A stretch of 64,000 bases of DNA from Pseudomonas sessilinigenes (GCF_003850565.1 NZ_CP027706.1:3658001-3722000), one strand, 5' to 3'; shown: positions 1 to 9,561, counted from the stretch's first letter. The notes: a model not told the origin generated them from the letters alone. Numbers and translations are program-made.

Positions 1-24
1 ACTGAGAATCACTTGCACAAGCCA

Positions 25-747
25 ATGACTCCCGTATCTGTTGATCCGCCCCGTATCCTGGCCATTGAAGACGACCCCATACTCGGTGCCTACGTGCATG
101 AGCAACTGGAGCGTTGCGGCTTTGCCGTGACTTGGTGCCGTAACGGCCAGGAAGGGCTGGACGTTGCTCTCCAGCAGCCTTTCGATGTGTTGCTGATGGA
201 TATCCTGCTACCGGGGATGGATGGGCTGACGGTGCTGACCCATTTGCGCAAGAGCCACTCGACCCCGGTGTTGTTGATGTCTGCCCTGGGAGCGGAGGCC
301 GATCGCATCAGCGGTTTTCGCCTGGGAGCCGACGACTATCTGCCCAAGCCCTTCAGCATGGCCGAGCTGCGAGTGCGGATCGAAGCCATACTGCGGCGAG
401 TGGCCCTGGATCGCCGACCCATGCCGCTGGCCCCCAGCAGTTGTGTCCAGAACCTGCGTTTCGATGATGAGCTGTGCGATGTGTTCTTTGCCCAGCAATG
501 GGCCGGTCTGACTCGCAGTGAATATCGCTTGCTGGAGACGCTGCATCGCAATGCCGATGAAGTCTTGAGCAAGGCCTTCCTCTACCAGCATGTCTTGCAA
601 CGCGGGTACGCGGCCCATGATCGCAGCCTGGACATGCACGTCAGCCAGATTCGTCGCAAGCTCAAGGCCCTGGGCTACGGCGAGCGTGAGCTGCGCACTG
701 TATGGGGCAAGGGCTACGTATTGAGTGCCGCCGATGAACTGGCCTGA
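25..747 (+). CDS. OmpR-family response regulator (PirR-like by position)
   Basis: Two-domain transcriptional regulator of a two-component system. The receiver domain covers about residues 9-122, with the acidic cluster E15-D16-D17, phospho-acceptor D59 (motif LLMDILLPGMDG) and the conserved lysine K108 (LGADDYLPKPF). A winged-helix OmpR/PhoB DNA-binding domain ends near WGKGYV. I chose ATG 25; an in-frame TTG at 13 would add four residues. The gene overlaps the following histidine kinase, so the two are cotranscribed. From memory, P. aeruginosa has PirR-PirS (PA0929-PA0930) in the same place just before cysM, but the siderophore receptor pirA is absent here. The signal sensed is therefore uncertain. 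Family assignment is firm; orthology to PirR is inferred. Confidence 0.9.
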   Translation: MTPVSVDPPRILAIEDDPILGAYVHEQLERCGFAVTWCRNGQEGLDVALQQPFDVLLMDILLPGMDGLTVLTHLRKSHSTPVLLMSALGAEADRISGFRLGADDYLPKPFSMAELRVRIEAILRRVALDRRPMPLAPSSCVQNLRFDDELCDVFFAQQWAGLTRSEYRLLETLHRNADEVLSKAFLYQHVLQRGYAAHDRSLDMHVSQIRRKLKALGYGERELRTVWGKGYVLSAADELA

Positions 748-2107
748 GCTACCGGGCCGGCATTCGGTATTCTGGAAGCTGGCATTGCTGCTGGTCGCTT
801 TTTGCCTGCTGATGATCTGGCTGAGCTGGTCCTGGGGGCGCTATGTCGAGCAAAGGAATCTCTACCTTTCCGATGAGGCCCGGGCCACCCTGAGGGCTTA
901 TGCCCGAGAGGCCGAGCAGGCCTGGAAGAGCGGCCAGCAAGCCGGCGTCGACGTCTGGATCCAGCAAATGGCCGACCGGGAGAAGACCTGGGTCGGGGTC
1001 ATCGGCAGCGACCTGCAATCGTTGAGCAGTTATCCCTTGAAGCCGATGGAGATCCAGCGCCTGACGTTCCTGCGAGGCGCCGACTGGCCGGTGAGCCGGC
1101 ATGCCCGGAACTTGCCCTGGCTGAAGATCGCCTTTCCCGATGACCCCTCTGCCGGCAGCCTGGTGATCGAGCTGCCCCAGCGCTTCATGCCTGGCCGTTA
1201 TCGGCTGTTCTGGCAGGTCATGACCAATGGCGTGATCCCTGGTTTCTTCACCTTGCTGCTATGTGTCGGCCTGTACCGCCTGCTGGTGGTGCCGCTCAAC
1301 CAGCTGCGCGAACAGGCCAATGCCTGGCGAGCGGAGCAGCTCAATGTCCGGCTTTCCAGCGAAACCACCTTGCGCAAGGATGAGCTGGGGGAATTGGGGC
1401 GGGCTTTCGACCAGATGTCCGAGCGCTTGCAAAGTACCGTCGCGACGCAACAGCAGCTGTTGCGGGATCTGTCCCATGAGCTGCGCACCCCTTTGAGTCG
1501 GTTGCGGGTGGCCTGTGAAGGTGAACAGGACTTGTCGGCCTTGCGCGAGCGCCTGGGGCGCGAGATCGACGGTATGCAGCGCCTGGTGGAAGACAGTTTG
1601 CAACTGGCCTGGCTGGATACCGAGCGGGCACCCCTGGCCGAGGAACAGATCCAGGTCCAGGCGCTGTGGGAAATGCTCAGCGAAAATGCCTGCTTCGAAA
1701 GTGGTTGGTCACCACGGCAATTGCGCTGCGAGCTGGTGGGCGATTGCTGGGTGCGCGGGCACCTCAATACCCTGGCCCAGGCCTTGGAGAATGTCCTGCG
1801 CAATGCCATCCGGCACTCTCCTGCCGGTGCCCAGGTCACGCTGGATGGGCGGCTCGAAGGGGAGTACTGGCACCTGTGGCTGGATGATCAGGGCAGTGGG
1901 GTGGCCGAGCAGGACCTGGAGCGGATTTTCGCAGCGTTCACCCGCCTGGATGGTTCGCGCCCAGGAGATGGCGGCTTCGGCCTGGGGTTGAGCATCGCGC
2001 GCAATGCGGTGCATCGCCAGGGCGGACAGATCTGGGCGCAGAACCATGGACAAGGATTGCGTATTCACCTGCGCTTGAGAGCCGCAGCGTCGCAGGTTAC
2101 AGCCTGA
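734..2107 (+). CDS. sensor histidine kinase (PirS-like by position)
   Basis: Inner-membrane sensor kinase partnered with the preceding response regulator. An N-terminal membrane helix (about residues 13-33) is followed by a periplasmic sensor segment of roughly 130 residues. A second helix (GFFTLLLCVGLYRLLVV) leads to a HAMP linker, then the HisKA dimerisation domain with phospho-acceptor H248 in DLSHELRTPLSR. The HATPase domain has an N box (ENVLRNAIRHSPAG), a G1 box (DQGSGVAEQDL) and a G2 box (GGFGLGLSIAR), so the kinase appears intact. I chose ATG 734, which overlaps the regulator stop by 14 bases; a GTG lies at 725. The periplasmic domain is not one I can name, so the ligand is unknown. 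Confidence 0.9.
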   Translation: MNWPELPGRHSVFWKLALLLVAFCLLMIWLSWSWGRYVEQRNLYLSDEARATLRAYAREAEQAWKSGQQAGVDVWIQQMADREKTWVGVIGSDLQSLSSYPLKPMEIQRLTFLRGADWPVSRHARNLPWLKIAFPDDPSAGSLVIELPQRFMPGRYRLFWQVMTNGVIPGFFTLLLCVGLYRLLVVPLNQLREQANAWRAEQLNVRLSSETTLRKDELGELGRAFDQMSERLQSTVATQQQLLRDLSHELRTPLSRLRVACEGEQDLSALRERLGREIDGMQRLVEDSLQLAWLDTERAPLAEEQIQVQALWEMLSENACFESGWSPRQLRCELVGDCWVRGHLNTLAQALENVLRNAIRHSPAGAQVTLDGRLEGEYWHLWLDDQGSGVAEQDLERIFAAFTRLDGSRPGDGGFGLGLSIARNAVHRQGGQIWAQNHGQGLRIHLRLRAAASQVTA

Positions 2108-2224
2108 CGCCAGCCGCTTGGGGGCTTATGCGAATTAGCCATAAGGCCCTCACTTTGCGTGATATGGCGCCGGGAGGTTTGCCGGTATGATAGGCGCCCC
2201 CGCAGTCTGGATTGCGAATACGCC

Positions 2225-3127
2225 ATGACCTTGCAATACCCAACCATCGCCGATTGCGTCGGCAACACTCCGCTGGTTCGTTTGCAGCGCCTGCCTGGCG
2301 CCACCAGCAATACCCTGCTGCTCAAGCTTGAGGGCAACAACCCGGCGGGTTCGGTCAAGGACCGCCCGGCACTGTCGATGATTACCCGTGCCGAGTTGCG
2401 CGGGCAGATCCAGTCCGGCGACACGCTGATCGAGGCGACCTCGGGCAATACCGGTATCGCCCTGGCCATGGCTGCGGCGATCAAGGGCTACAAGATGATC
2501 CTGATCATGCCCGACAACTCCAGTGCCGAACGCAAGGCGGCGATGACTGCCTATGGTGCCGAGCTGATCCTGGTCAGCCAGGAAGAAGGCATGGAAGGCG
2601 CCCGTGACCTGGCCGAGCGGATGCAGGCCGAAGGGCGTGGCAAGGTCCTCGACCAGTTCGCCAATGGCGACAATCCCGAGGCCCACTACACAGGGACCGG
2701 CCCGGAGATCTGGCGCCAGACCCAGGGCAGCATCACCCACTTCATCAGCTCCATGGGCACCACCGGTACCATCATGGGGACTTCGCGCTACCTGAAGGAG
2801 CAGAACCCCCAGGTACAGATCGTCGGCCTGCAGCCGATGGAGGGCGCCGCCATTCCCGGTATTCGCCGCTGGCCCGAGGAGTACCTGCCGAAGATCTACC
2901 AGGCCAGCCGCGTCGATCGGATCGTCGATATGGCCCAGCGTGAGGCCGAGGACGTGACCCGGCGCCTGGCTCGCGAAGAAGGCATCTTCTGCGGCGTATC
3001 GTCCGGCGGTGCGGTGGCGGCGATGCTGCGCTTGTCCCGTGAGGTGGAAAACGCGGTCATGGTCGCGATCATCTGTGACCGTGGCGATCGTTACCTGTCG
3101 ACCGGCATTTTCGATGCTCCCAACTGA
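2225..3127 (+). CDS. cysM: cysteine synthase B
   Basis: PLP-dependent O-acetylserine (thiol)-lyase of the CysM type, which makes cysteine from O-acetylserine and sulfide or S-sulfocysteine from thiosulfate. The PLP lysine is K45 in [11 protein letters not shown]. The substrate loop is [10 protein letters not shown], and the phosphate-binding glycine-rich loop is [11 protein letters not shown]. The 300-residue length and the short C terminus fit CysM rather than CysK. I took ATG 2225 because it begins the conserved [17 protein letters not shown] sequence; earlier in-frame codons encode nothing conserved. The stop overlaps the rlmD start by one base. CysM next to rlmD and relA is a conserved Pseudomonas arrangement. 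Confidence 0.96.
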   Translation: MTLQYPTIADCVGNTPLVRLQRLPGATSNTLLLKLEGNNPAGSVKDRPALSMITRAELRGQIQSGDTLIEATSGNTGIALAMAAAIKGYKMILIMPDNSSAERKAAMTAYGAELILVSQEEGMEGARDLAERMQAEGRGKVLDQFANGDNPEAHYTGTGPEIWRQTQGSITHFISSMGTTGTIMGTSRYLKEQNPQVQIVGLQPMEGAAIPGIRRWPEEYLPKIYQASRVDRIVDMAQREAEDVTRRLAREEGIFCGVSSGGAVAAMLRLSREVENAVMVAIICDRGDRYLSTGIFDAPN

Positions 3128-4479
3128 TGGCTAAGCACGAGAGAGGCCTGCGCTTCCAGCCAGCGGGCGGCACCCGCGCGCCACAGGTGCCGGTGGGCAA
3201 GAAACAGCGCCTGACCATCCAGCGCCTGGCCAATGACGGTCGTGGCATTGCATTCGTCGAGGGCCGCACCTGGTTCGTCAATGGCGCCCTGGCTGGCGAA
3301 GAGGTCGAGGCACGAGTCCTGGGCGCCCATGGCAAGGTGGTAGAGGCCCGGGCCGAGCGGATCTTCAATGCCAGCGAATTGCGTCGCCCTGCGGCCTGTG
3401 CCCACGCCGGTCGCTGTGGCGGTTGCAGCGTCCAGCATTTGCCCCACATTGAGCAGCTTGCCCTGAAACAGCGCATGCTCGCCGAGCAGTTGTCCAAGGT
3501 GGCGGGTGTCGAGCCCGAGGCCTGGGCCGCGCCCCTGAGCGGGCCGGAGTTCGGCTATCGGCGCCGGGCCCGTGTGGCGGTGCGCTGGGATGCCAGGGGC
3601 AAGCAGCTTGAAGTCGGTTTCCGTGCAGCCGGCAGCCAGGATATCGTCGCCATCGACGACTGCCCGGTGCTGGTACAGGCCTTGCAACCGATCATGAGCC
3701 GTTTGCCGGCCATGTTACGGCGCTTGAGCAAGCCTCAGGCGCTGGGCCATGTCGAGTTGTTCAGCGGTTCGGCCCTGGCCGTGTTGCTGCGGCATATGGC
3801 GCCGTTGTCCGAAGCCGACCTGGGGATTCTCAAGGACTTCTGCGATTTCCATCAGGCGCAGTTGTGGCTGCACGGTGAAGGCGAGCCGGAGCCATTCGAT
3901 GCGTCCCAGACCCTGGGCTTTCGCCTGGAGTCGTGGGGCCTGCACCTGGCTTACCGGCCGGGGGATTTCGTTCAGGTCAATGCCGGGGTCAACGAAGCCA
4001 TGGTGGCCCAGGCCCTGGAATGGCTGGCTCCGCAAGCCGGTGAGCGGGTGCTGGATCTGTTTTGCGGTCTGGGAAATTTTGCCTTGCCGCTGGCCCGGCA
4101 GGCTCGGGAAGTGGTTGCCGTGGAAGGCGTGGCGACCATGGTGGCGCGAGCGGCAGAGAATGCCGCCAGCAATAATTTGCATAACACCCGCTTTTTTCAA
4201 GCCGATTTATCCCAGCCTCTGAGTGCTGCCGAGTGGGTCGGTGAGGGGTTTTCTGCGGTACTCTTGGACCCACCCCGCGATGGTGCTTTCGAGGTGGTTC
4301 GCAAGCTTGCGGACTTGGGCGCCAAACGGTTGGTGTATGTGTCATGCAATCCGGCAACTTTGGCTCGTGACACGGTCGAACTGACCAGGCAGGGCTACAG
4401 GTTAAAACGTGCCGGGATTCTCGATATGTTTCCTCAAACGGCGCATGTCGAGGCCATGGCGTTATTCGAAGCGAGCTAG
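3127..4479 (+). CDS. rlmD: 23S rRNA (uracil-1939-C5)-methyltransferase RlmD
   Basis: SAM-dependent methyltransferase (formerly RumA/YgcA) that makes m5U1939 in 23S rRNA. An N-terminal TRAM RNA-binding domain (about residues 17-75) is followed by the 4Fe-4S cysteines in [10 protein letters not shown], with a further Cys in DDCPVL. The Rossmann-like methyltransferase domain contains the SAM site [14 protein letters not shown], the [11 protein letters not shown] motif and the nucleophilic Cys in [12 protein letters not shown]. Length (450 residues) is normal. The start ATG overlaps the cysM stop, so translation is probably coupled. Confidence 0.96.
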   Translation: MAKHERGLRFQPAGGTRAPQVPVGKKQRLTIQRLANDGRGIAFVEGRTWFVNGALAGEEVEARVLGAHGKVVEARAERIFNASELRRPAACAHAGRCGGCSVQHLPHIEQLALKQRMLAEQLSKVAGVEPEAWAAPLSGPEFGYRRRARVAVRWDARGKQLEVGFRAAGSQDIVAIDDCPVLVQALQPIMSRLPAMLRRLSKPQALGHVELFSGSALAVLLRHMAPLSEADLGILKDFCDFHQAQLWLHGEGEPEPFDASQTLGFRLESWGLHLAYRPGDFVQVNAGVNEAMVAQALEWLAPQAGERVLDLFCGLGNFALPLARQAREVVAVEGVATMVARAAENAASNNLHNTRFFQADLSQPLSAAEWVGEGFSAVLLDPPRDGAFEVVRKLADLGAKRLVYVSCNPATLARDTVELTRQGYRLKRAGILDMFPQTAHVEAMALFEAS

Positions 4480-4510
4480 GATGGCTTGTCTAATCCGACT
4501 GGTCCTCAAG

Positions 4511-4539
4511 GCCTGGCTCGCTGGCCCTGCGAGCAAGGC
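4511..4539. repeat. hairpin between rlmD and relA (terminator or REP-like)
   Basis: An imperfect inverted repeat lies in the 122-base gap between rlmD and relA. Arms GCTCGC (4516-4521) and GCGAGC (4529-4534) are extended by GCCT and AGGC. No T tract follows, so it may be a REP-type element rather than an intrinsic terminator. Confidence 0.4.
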
Positions 4540-4601
4540 CTGAGCGTTGAAGGTCAGCGATTTGACGTACTGAATGTGCGTCGTAGGGAAGGTAAAGCAA
4601 G

Positions 4602-6845
4602 ATGGTACAGGTGAGAGCGCACCAGCCGGTCAACACCGATGGCAGTATCAATCTCGAGGCGTGGCTCGATCATACGGTCAGCGTCGACATGGCACTGGAC
4701 CGTGAAGCGTTGAAAGAGGCCTGCGAGTTCGCTCGTGAGGCCGAGCAGCAATACATCACGACGAAGAGTCTCGGCACCGAGGATGCATCGTGTTTCAGCA
4801 CGGGCCTGGAGATCGCCGAGATTCTCGCCGATCTCAAGCTGGACCAGGATTCGCTGGTCGCCGCGGTGCTGTACCGTGGGGTCCGTGAAGGGCAGATCCC
4901 GCTGGCGGCGGTCAGCCAGCGCTTCGGTCCGGTGGTGGCCAAGCTGATCGACGGTGTGCAGCGCATGGCGGCGATCACCGCCAGCCTCAGCCCTCGGCAG
5001 TCCCTGGTGCTGGGTACCCAGACCCAGGTTGAAAACCTGCGCAAGATGCTGGTGGCCATGGTCGACGACGTGCGCGTGGCCTTGATCAAGCTGGCCGAGC
5101 GCACATGCGCGATCCGGGCGGTGAAGGGCGCAGATGAAGAGAAGCGCAACCGGGTCGCGAGGGAAGTCTTCGACATCTACGCGCCCCTGGCCCACCGCCT
5201 GGGTATCGGGCACATCAAGTGGGAGCTGGAGGACCTGTCCTTCCGTTACCTGGAGCCCGAGCAGTACAAGCAGATCGCCAAGCTGCTGCACGAGCGGCGC
5301 CTGGATCGCGAGCGCTTCATTGCGGATGTGATGAGCCAGTTGCAGAGCGAGTTGCAGGCTACCGGGGTCAACGCCGATATCAGCGGCCGGGCCAAGCACA
5401 TCTATTCCATCTGGCGCAAAATGCAGCGCAAGGGCCTGGAGTTCAGCCAGATCTACGACGTGCGCGCCGTGCGGGTCCTGGTGCCGGAAATGCGCGACTG
5501 CTACACCGCGTTGGGCATCGTCCACACCCTTTGGCGACATATCCCCAAGGAATTCGACGACTACATCGCCAACCCCAAGGAAAACGGCTACCGCTCGTTG
5601 CATACCGCGGTAATCGGTCCCGAGGGCAAGGTGCTGGAGGTGCAGATTCGCACCCATGCGATGCATGAGGAGGCGGAGCTGGGCGTCTGCGCCCATTGGC
5701 GCTACAAGGGTACCGACGTCAAGTCCGGTTCCAACCATTACGAAGAGAAGATCTCCTGGTTGCGCCAGGTGCTGGAGTGGCACGAGGAACTGGGAGACAT
5801 CGGCGGCCTGGCCGAGCAGTTGCGGGTGGATATCGAGCCGGACCGGGTGTACATCTTCACTCCCGACGGCCATGCCATCGACCTGCCCAAGGGCGCCACG
5901 CCGCTGGACTTCGCCTACCGGGTGCATACCGAGATCGGCCACAACTGCCGGGGCGCGAAGATCAACGGTCGGATCGTGCCCCTCAACTACAGCCTGCAGA
6001 CTGGCGAGCAGGTTGAGATCATCACCAGCAAGCATGGCACTCCGAGCCGCGACTGGCTGAACCCGAACCTGGGCTACGTCACCACGTCCCGGGCACGGGC
6101 AAAGATCGTCCATTGGTTCAAACTGCAGGCTCGCGACCAGAACGTTGCCGCAGGCCGGAGCCTGCTGGAGCGCGAGCTGAATCGCCTCGACCTGCCGCAG
6201 GTCGATTTCGACAAGTTGGCCGATAAGGCCAACATGAAGATCGCCGAAGATATGTTCGCAGCCCTCGGTGCCGGTGATTTGCGCCTGGCGCAATTGGTCA
6301 ACCTGGCCCAGCAGCTGGTAGAGCCCGAGCGCGGCAATGAGCAGTTGGAGCTGATTCCACGCAAGGCAACCGGTTACAAGCCGGGCAAGCGCGGCGACAT
6401 CCAGATCCAGGGCGTGGGCAACCTGATGACCCAGATGGCCGGTTGCTGCCAGCCGCTGCCGGGGGATGCCATCGTCGGTTACATCACCCAGGGCCGTGGT
6501 GTCAGCATCCATCGCCAGGATTGCGCGTCGGTGCTGCAGCTGGCGGGTCGCGAACCCGAGCGGATCATCCAGGTCAGTTGGGGGCCGGTGCCGGTGCTGA
6601 CCTATCCGGTGGATATCATCATCCGCGCCTATGATCGTTCCGGCCTGCTGCGTGATGTGTCCCAGGTGCTGCTCAACGAGCGGATCAACGTGCTGGCAGT
6701 CAACACCCGCTCGAACAAGGAGGACAACACGGCGTTGATGTCCCTGACCATCGAGATCCCGGGGCTGGACGCGTTGGGGCGTTTGCTGGGACGTATCTCG
6801 CAGTTGCCGAACATCATCGAGACCCGGCGTAACCGGACTCCATGA
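4602..6845 (+). CDS. relA: GTP pyrophosphokinase RelA
   Basis: Ribosome-associated (p)ppGpp synthetase of the stringent response. The N-terminal HD-type domain (about residues 50-190) has lost the catalytic HD pair, reading VLYRGVREG where hydrolases have HD-containing motifs, as expected for the monofunctional RelA branch. The synthetase domain follows, with DDYIANPKENGYRSLHT and VEVQIRTHAMHE-type motifs. A TGS domain (YIFTPDGHAIDLPKGATPLD), a conserved-Cys segment (AGCCQPLPGDA) and a C-terminal ACT domain complete it. The 747-residue length matches RelA. The stop overlaps the mazG start by four bases. Confidence 0.96.
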   Translation: MVQVRAHQPVNTDGSINLEAWLDHTVSVDMALDREALKEACEFAREAEQQYITTKSLGTEDASCFSTGLEIAEILADLKLDQDSLVAAVLYRGVREGQIPLAAVSQRFGPVVAKLIDGVQRMAAITASLSPRQSLVLGTQTQVENLRKMLVAMVDDVRVALIKLAERTCAIRAVKGADEEKRNRVAREVFDIYAPLAHRLGIGHIKWELEDLSFRYLEPEQYKQIAKLLHERRLDRERFIADVMSQLQSELQATGVNADISGRAKHIYSIWRKMQRKGLEFSQIYDVRAVRVLVPEMRDCYTALGIVHTLWRHIPKEFDDYIANPKENGYRSLHTAVIGPEGKVLEVQIRTHAMHEEAELGVCAHWRYKGTDVKSGSNHYEEKISWLRQVLEWHEELGDIGGLAEQLRVDIEPDRVYIFTPDGHAIDLPKGATPLDFAYRVHTEIGHNCRGAKINGRIVPLNYSLQTGEQVEIITSKHGTPSRDWLNPNLGYVTTSRARAKIVHWFKLQARDQNVAAGRSLLERELNRLDLPQVDFDKLADKANMKIAEDMFAALGAGDLRLAQLVNLAQQLVEPERGNEQLELIPRKATGYKPGKRGDIQIQGVGNLMTQMAGCCQPLPGDAIVGYITQGRGVSIHRQDCASVLQLAGREPERIIQVSWGPVPVLTYPVDIIIRAYDRSGLLRDVSQVLLNERINVLAVNTRSNKEDNTALMSLTIEIPGLDALGRLLGRISQLPNIIETRRNRTP

Positions 6846-7702
6846 CAGCCCAGGACATGAACGACCCCATGTATAGCCTTGACGACCTGCTTCACTTGAT
6901 GGCCCGCCTGCGCGACCCGCAATACGGCTGCCCCTGGGACCTCAAGCAGAGCTACGCCAGTATCGTTCCCCACACTCTGGAGGAGGCCTATGAAGTGGCC
7001 GATGCCATCGAGCGTCGCGACTTCGATCATCTGCCAGGTGAGTTGGGGGACTTGCTGTTCCAGGTGGTGTACTACAGCCAGTTGGCCAGGGAGGAGGGGC
7101 GTTTCGAATTCGCGTCGGTGGTGGATGGCATCACCCGCAAGTTGATTCGCCGCCATCCCCATGTGTTCCCGACTGGGGACCTCTATGCGCCGCTGGATCT
7201 GCCTCGGCTCGATGAGGAACAGGTCAAGGAGCGTTGGGAGCAGATCAAGGCCGAAGAGCGTGCCGAGAAGGCCAGCGTGCCACAGCAGCTGTCGTTGCTG
7301 GATGACGTGCCCATGGCCTTGCCGGCCCTGTCCCGCGCGGCCAAATTGCAAAAGCGTGCGGCCCAGGTTGGTTTCGACTGGCCTGAAGCCTTGCAGGTCG
7401 TGGACAAGGTTCGCGAGGAACTGGACGAGGTGCTGGAGGCCATGGCCGACAACGACATGCCCGCCATCACCGACGAGATGGGCGACCTGCTGTTTGTCGT
7501 GGTCAATTTGGCCCGGCACCTAAAGGTTGACCCGGAAGCCGCCCTGCGTGGCGCCAATGCCAAGTTCGACCGGCGTTTTCGATTTATCGAGCAGGCATTG
7601 CGCGATACCGGTCGTCCCATGGAAGATTGCACCCTTGAAGAGTTGGACGCCCTGTGGGGCGAAGCCAAGCGCCAGGAAAAGAATTTGCCCAGCTGCGGCT
7701 GA
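6842..7702 (+). CDS. mazG: nucleoside triphosphate pyrophosphohydrolase MazG
   Basis: All-alpha NTP pyrophosphohydrolase that converts NTPs to NMPs and PPi; in E. coli it also lowers ppGpp, which fits its translational coupling to relA. Two MazG repeats are visible. The first has metal-binding acidic residues in HTLEEAYEVADAI and ELGDLLFQVV. The second has REELDEVLEAM and DEMGDLLFVVVNLARHL. Length (286 residues) is slightly above the usual 260-280, owing to an N-terminal extension before MYSLDDLLHLM; an ATG at 6857 is another possible start. Confidence 0.94.
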   Translation: MTAQDMNDPMYSLDDLLHLMARLRDPQYGCPWDLKQSYASIVPHTLEEAYEVADAIERRDFDHLPGELGDLLFQVVYYSQLAREEGRFEFASVVDGITRKLIRRHPHVFPTGDLYAPLDLPRLDEEQVKERWEQIKAEERAEKASVPQQLSLLDDVPMALPALSRAAKLQKRAAQVGFDWPEALQVVDKVREELDEVLEAMADNDMPAITDEMGDLLFVVVNLARHLKVDPEAALRGANAKFDRRFRFIEQALRDTGRPMEDCTLEELDALWGEAKRQEKNLPSCG

Positions 7703-7728
7703 GGCCGTAGCCCAAGTGAGTGAGTACC

Positions 7729-8268
7729 ATGAGCCTTTCCCTTCGCGACCAGTTGCTCAAAGCAGGACTGGTCAACCAAAAGCAGGCCAAGCAGGTCGGC
7801 AAGGACAAGCAGAAGCAGCAGCGCCTGGCCCACAAAGGCCAGGCGGTGCTTGACGACTCCCAGCAACGTGCGGCCCAGGAAGCCATGGCCGAGAAGGTCA
7901 AGCGCGACCAGGAGCTCAACCGCCAGCAGCAGGAGAAGGCCGAGCAGAAAGCCCGTGCAGCACAGATCAAGCAGTTGATCGAGGTTTCGCGCCTGCCCAA
8001 GCTGAACACCGAGGACTACTACAACTTCGTCGATGACAAGAAGGTCAAGCGCCTGTCGGTGAATACCCTGATGCGTAACAAGCTCAGCAGCGGTTCCCTG
8101 GCCATCGTTCATCATGGCGGTGGCTATGAAGTGATCCCCCGTGAGGCGGCATTGAAGATCCAGGAGCGCGATCCCCGTCGTATCGTGCAGATGAATACCC
8201 CTACCGAGGCGCCGGACGAAGACGATCCGTACGCGGCCTACCAGATCCCTGATGACCTGATGTGGTAA
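7729..8268 (+). CDS. DUF2058 family protein (YaiL-like)
   Basis: Small cytoplasmic protein of the DUF2058 (YaiL) family, 179 residues, no experimentally settled function known to me. The N terminus MSLSLRDQLLKAGL and a long Lys/Gln/Glu-rich helical stretch (about residues 10-85, probably coiled coil) are typical. The C-terminal half has the conserved VKRLSVN and YEVIPREAA segments. I chose ATG 7729, three codons after an alternative start. It lies 26 bases after mazG and ends at a strong hairpin, so it is probably the last gene of the cysM-relA transcription unit. Confidence 0.88.
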   Translation: MSLSLRDQLLKAGLVNQKQAKQVGKDKQKQQRLAHKGQAVLDDSQQRAAQEAMAEKVKRDQELNRQQQEKAEQKARAAQIKQLIEVSRLPKLNTEDYYNFVDDKKVKRLSVNTLMRNKLSSGSLAIVHHGGGYEVIPREAALKIQERDPRRIVQMNTPTEAPDEDDPYAAYQIPDDLMW

Positions 8269-8279
8269 CTGGCCACAGA

Positions 8280-8310
8280 CGACAAACCCCGCTCATGGCG
8301 GGGTTTGTCG
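8280..8310 (+). terminator. terminator hairpin after the DUF2058 gene
   Basis: A 13-bp perfect stem has left arm 8280-8292 (CGACAAACCCCGC) and right arm 8298-8310 around a five-base loop. It starts 12 bases after the stop codon. No long U tract follows, but the strength and position suggest transcription termination for the rightward operon. Confidence 0.75.
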
Positions 8311-8364
8311 TTCATGGAGGTGGGGACCGGCGTGGAGATCCGTCACTACCAGGTGAGCCTTGAC

Positions 8365-8553
8365 TCAGGAGCTCTGCAGAGCGCGCTGTTGTTCAAGCTT
8401 TTCCAGTTCCGCCTTGTAGCTATGGGCATCGCTCTCGGAATGGAACATGCCTACCAGTATGTCTTGTTGATGCACATCCCAGATGCGCACGCCTGCGGCT
8501 ACGCCTTCATGGGACATGTGTGAATCGTCGCGTTCAGTCACTTTTACAGTCAT
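8365..8553 (-). CDS. small conserved hypothetical protein, 62 residues
   Basis: Short leftward gene between two terminators. The product is soluble and acidic, with no signal peptide or membrane segment. It starts MTVKVTERDDSHMSHEGV and contains RIWDVHQQDILVGMFHSESDAHSYKAE; the second half looks like one amphipathic helix. The protein-like composition and isolated position suggest a genuine small gene rather than a chance frame, but I do not recognise a family and assign no function. Confidence 0.6.
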   Translation of the reverse strand: MTVKVTERDDSHMSHEGVAAGVRIWDVHQQDILVGMFHSESDAHSYKAELEKLEQQRALQSS

Positions 8554-8795
8554 CTGCTAGCTCCAATCTCTGTTGATCTGCAGCAAGGCATGTGCAGGAC
8601 TCTGTTATATATTTTGTTAGCTTGCTAAGTAAATTGCCTGGGTTTGCAATAAACCTTTGCAAAAACGAAAACAATGCTGCAGCCCGCGAAAGCCGTGGCA
8701 TTTCGCCGCAGGGCGGAAAGTTTCATGACAAAAGTTTCATCTTCGCGATCTTGCATCGCCATTTCGGGGGGAGGGCGAACGGCCAGATTTCGGGC
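8554..8795. other. non-coding spacer, AT-rich part
   Basis: Between the 62-residue gene and the DUF3108 terminator I see no convincing gene. A 74-codon rightward frame (8592-8816) runs into the terminator and looks spurious. Positions 8600-8680 are notably AT-rich and could hold the promoter of the leftward small gene. A single GGGGAGGG octamer sits at 8768-8775, which extends the region's interest (see findings). Confidence 0.5.
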
Positions 8796-8825
8796 AAAAA
8801 AAAGCCCCGCGTCTAGCGGGGCTTC
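8796..8825 (-). terminator. intrinsic terminator of the purM-purN-DUF3108 operon
   Basis: On the minus strand, a 9-bp stem (arms 8816-8824 and 8802-8810, GCCCCGC core, five-base loop) is followed by eight consecutive Us. This is a textbook Rho-independent terminator, placed 15 bases past the stop of the DUF3108 gene. Confidence 0.9.
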
Positions 8826-8839
8826 GTGTAGCTATCGGC

Positions 8840-9553
8840 TCAGCTGCCCTTGACGGTCTTGCCGTCGACGGTGCCGTTGAGGAGCATGATGTTGTACTCC
8901 TTGCCGTCGGTTTCCACCTGCTGCAGACGCACTAGCAGGTAATCCCAATCCTTGGCGAACCACATCACGGTGGTGCGCTTGCTTTGTGTCGGATCGCGTA
9001 CGCGCTCGACCTTGATCGCGTCGATCTGGCCGGCCTTGGTGTCGACCTTTTCCGAGCCCAGCACGCGGAAGTCGTAGGTGTCGACGTCGTTACCATCGAC
9101 CACTTGGTAGCTCATGGTCTTCTTGCCGGCCGCTACGTCATGCTGCAGGGCCAGCTGGTAGGTGGACTTGTCCACCATGCCGGTGTTCAGTGGCAGTTTT
9201 ACCGCGTCGCCACGATCGCTACCGGTGACCATCTTCGCGGTCCAGTCGAAATCCAGATCGGATTTCTTGGCCTTGCCCAGGCCGCCGCGTTCGAAGTGAT
9301 AGGACTGGGGAACCAGGGCGTCCTTTTCCAGGGTCAAGGTGCTTTCTTCAGTCAGGCTGGCGATCATCATCGACGCCTTGAAGCTGAGTTTCCAAGCGCC
9401 GTTGGCGGTTTTTTCCAGGCTGCGTTCAGCTGTGCCGCTCATGGGCAATTGCTTCCAGTCGGCGGTGTAGCTGGCGGAGAATGGGTGAAGATCTGCCGCC
9501 TGCACAACCGGCAGGGCGAACAGAGCACAAGCGAAGAGCAGGGCGCGACGCAT
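8840..9553 (-). CDS. DUF3108 periplasmic protein
   Basis: Exported protein of 237 residues, with a Sec signal peptide (hydrophobic core ALLFACALFALPVV, likely cleavage after VQAAD or VQA). The mature part is beta-rich and carries the DUF3108 pattern (FSASYTADWKQLPMSG; SYQVVDGNDVDTYDFRVLG; VERVRDP). The function of the family is not established. It is the last gene of a leftward operon after purM and purN, a conserved Pseudomonas order, and ends in a strong terminator. Nothing in the sequence ties it to purine synthesis beyond co-transcription. Confidence 0.85.
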   Translation of the reverse strand: MRRALLFACALFALPVVQAADLHPFSASYTADWKQLPMSGTAERSLEKTANGAWKLSFKASMMIASLTEESTLTLEKDALVPQSYHFERGGLGKAKKSDLDFDWTAKMVTGSDRGDAVKLPLNTGMVDKSTYQLALQHDVAAGKKTMSYQVVDGNDVDTYDFRVLGSEKVDTKAGQIDAIKVERVRDPTQSKRTTVMWFAKDWDYLLVRLQQVETDGKEYNIMLLNGTVDGKTVKGS

Positions 9554-9561
9554 AAAATCTC

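Noticed and set aside
4554..6512. A 652-codon minus-strand frame opposite relA
   Set aside because: Antisense shadow; composition is Leu/Gln/His-rich and no signature is found.
8592..8816. A 74-codon plus-strand frame
   Set aside because: It ends inside a clear minus-strand terminator, has no Shine-Dalgarno and no homologous-looking sequence.
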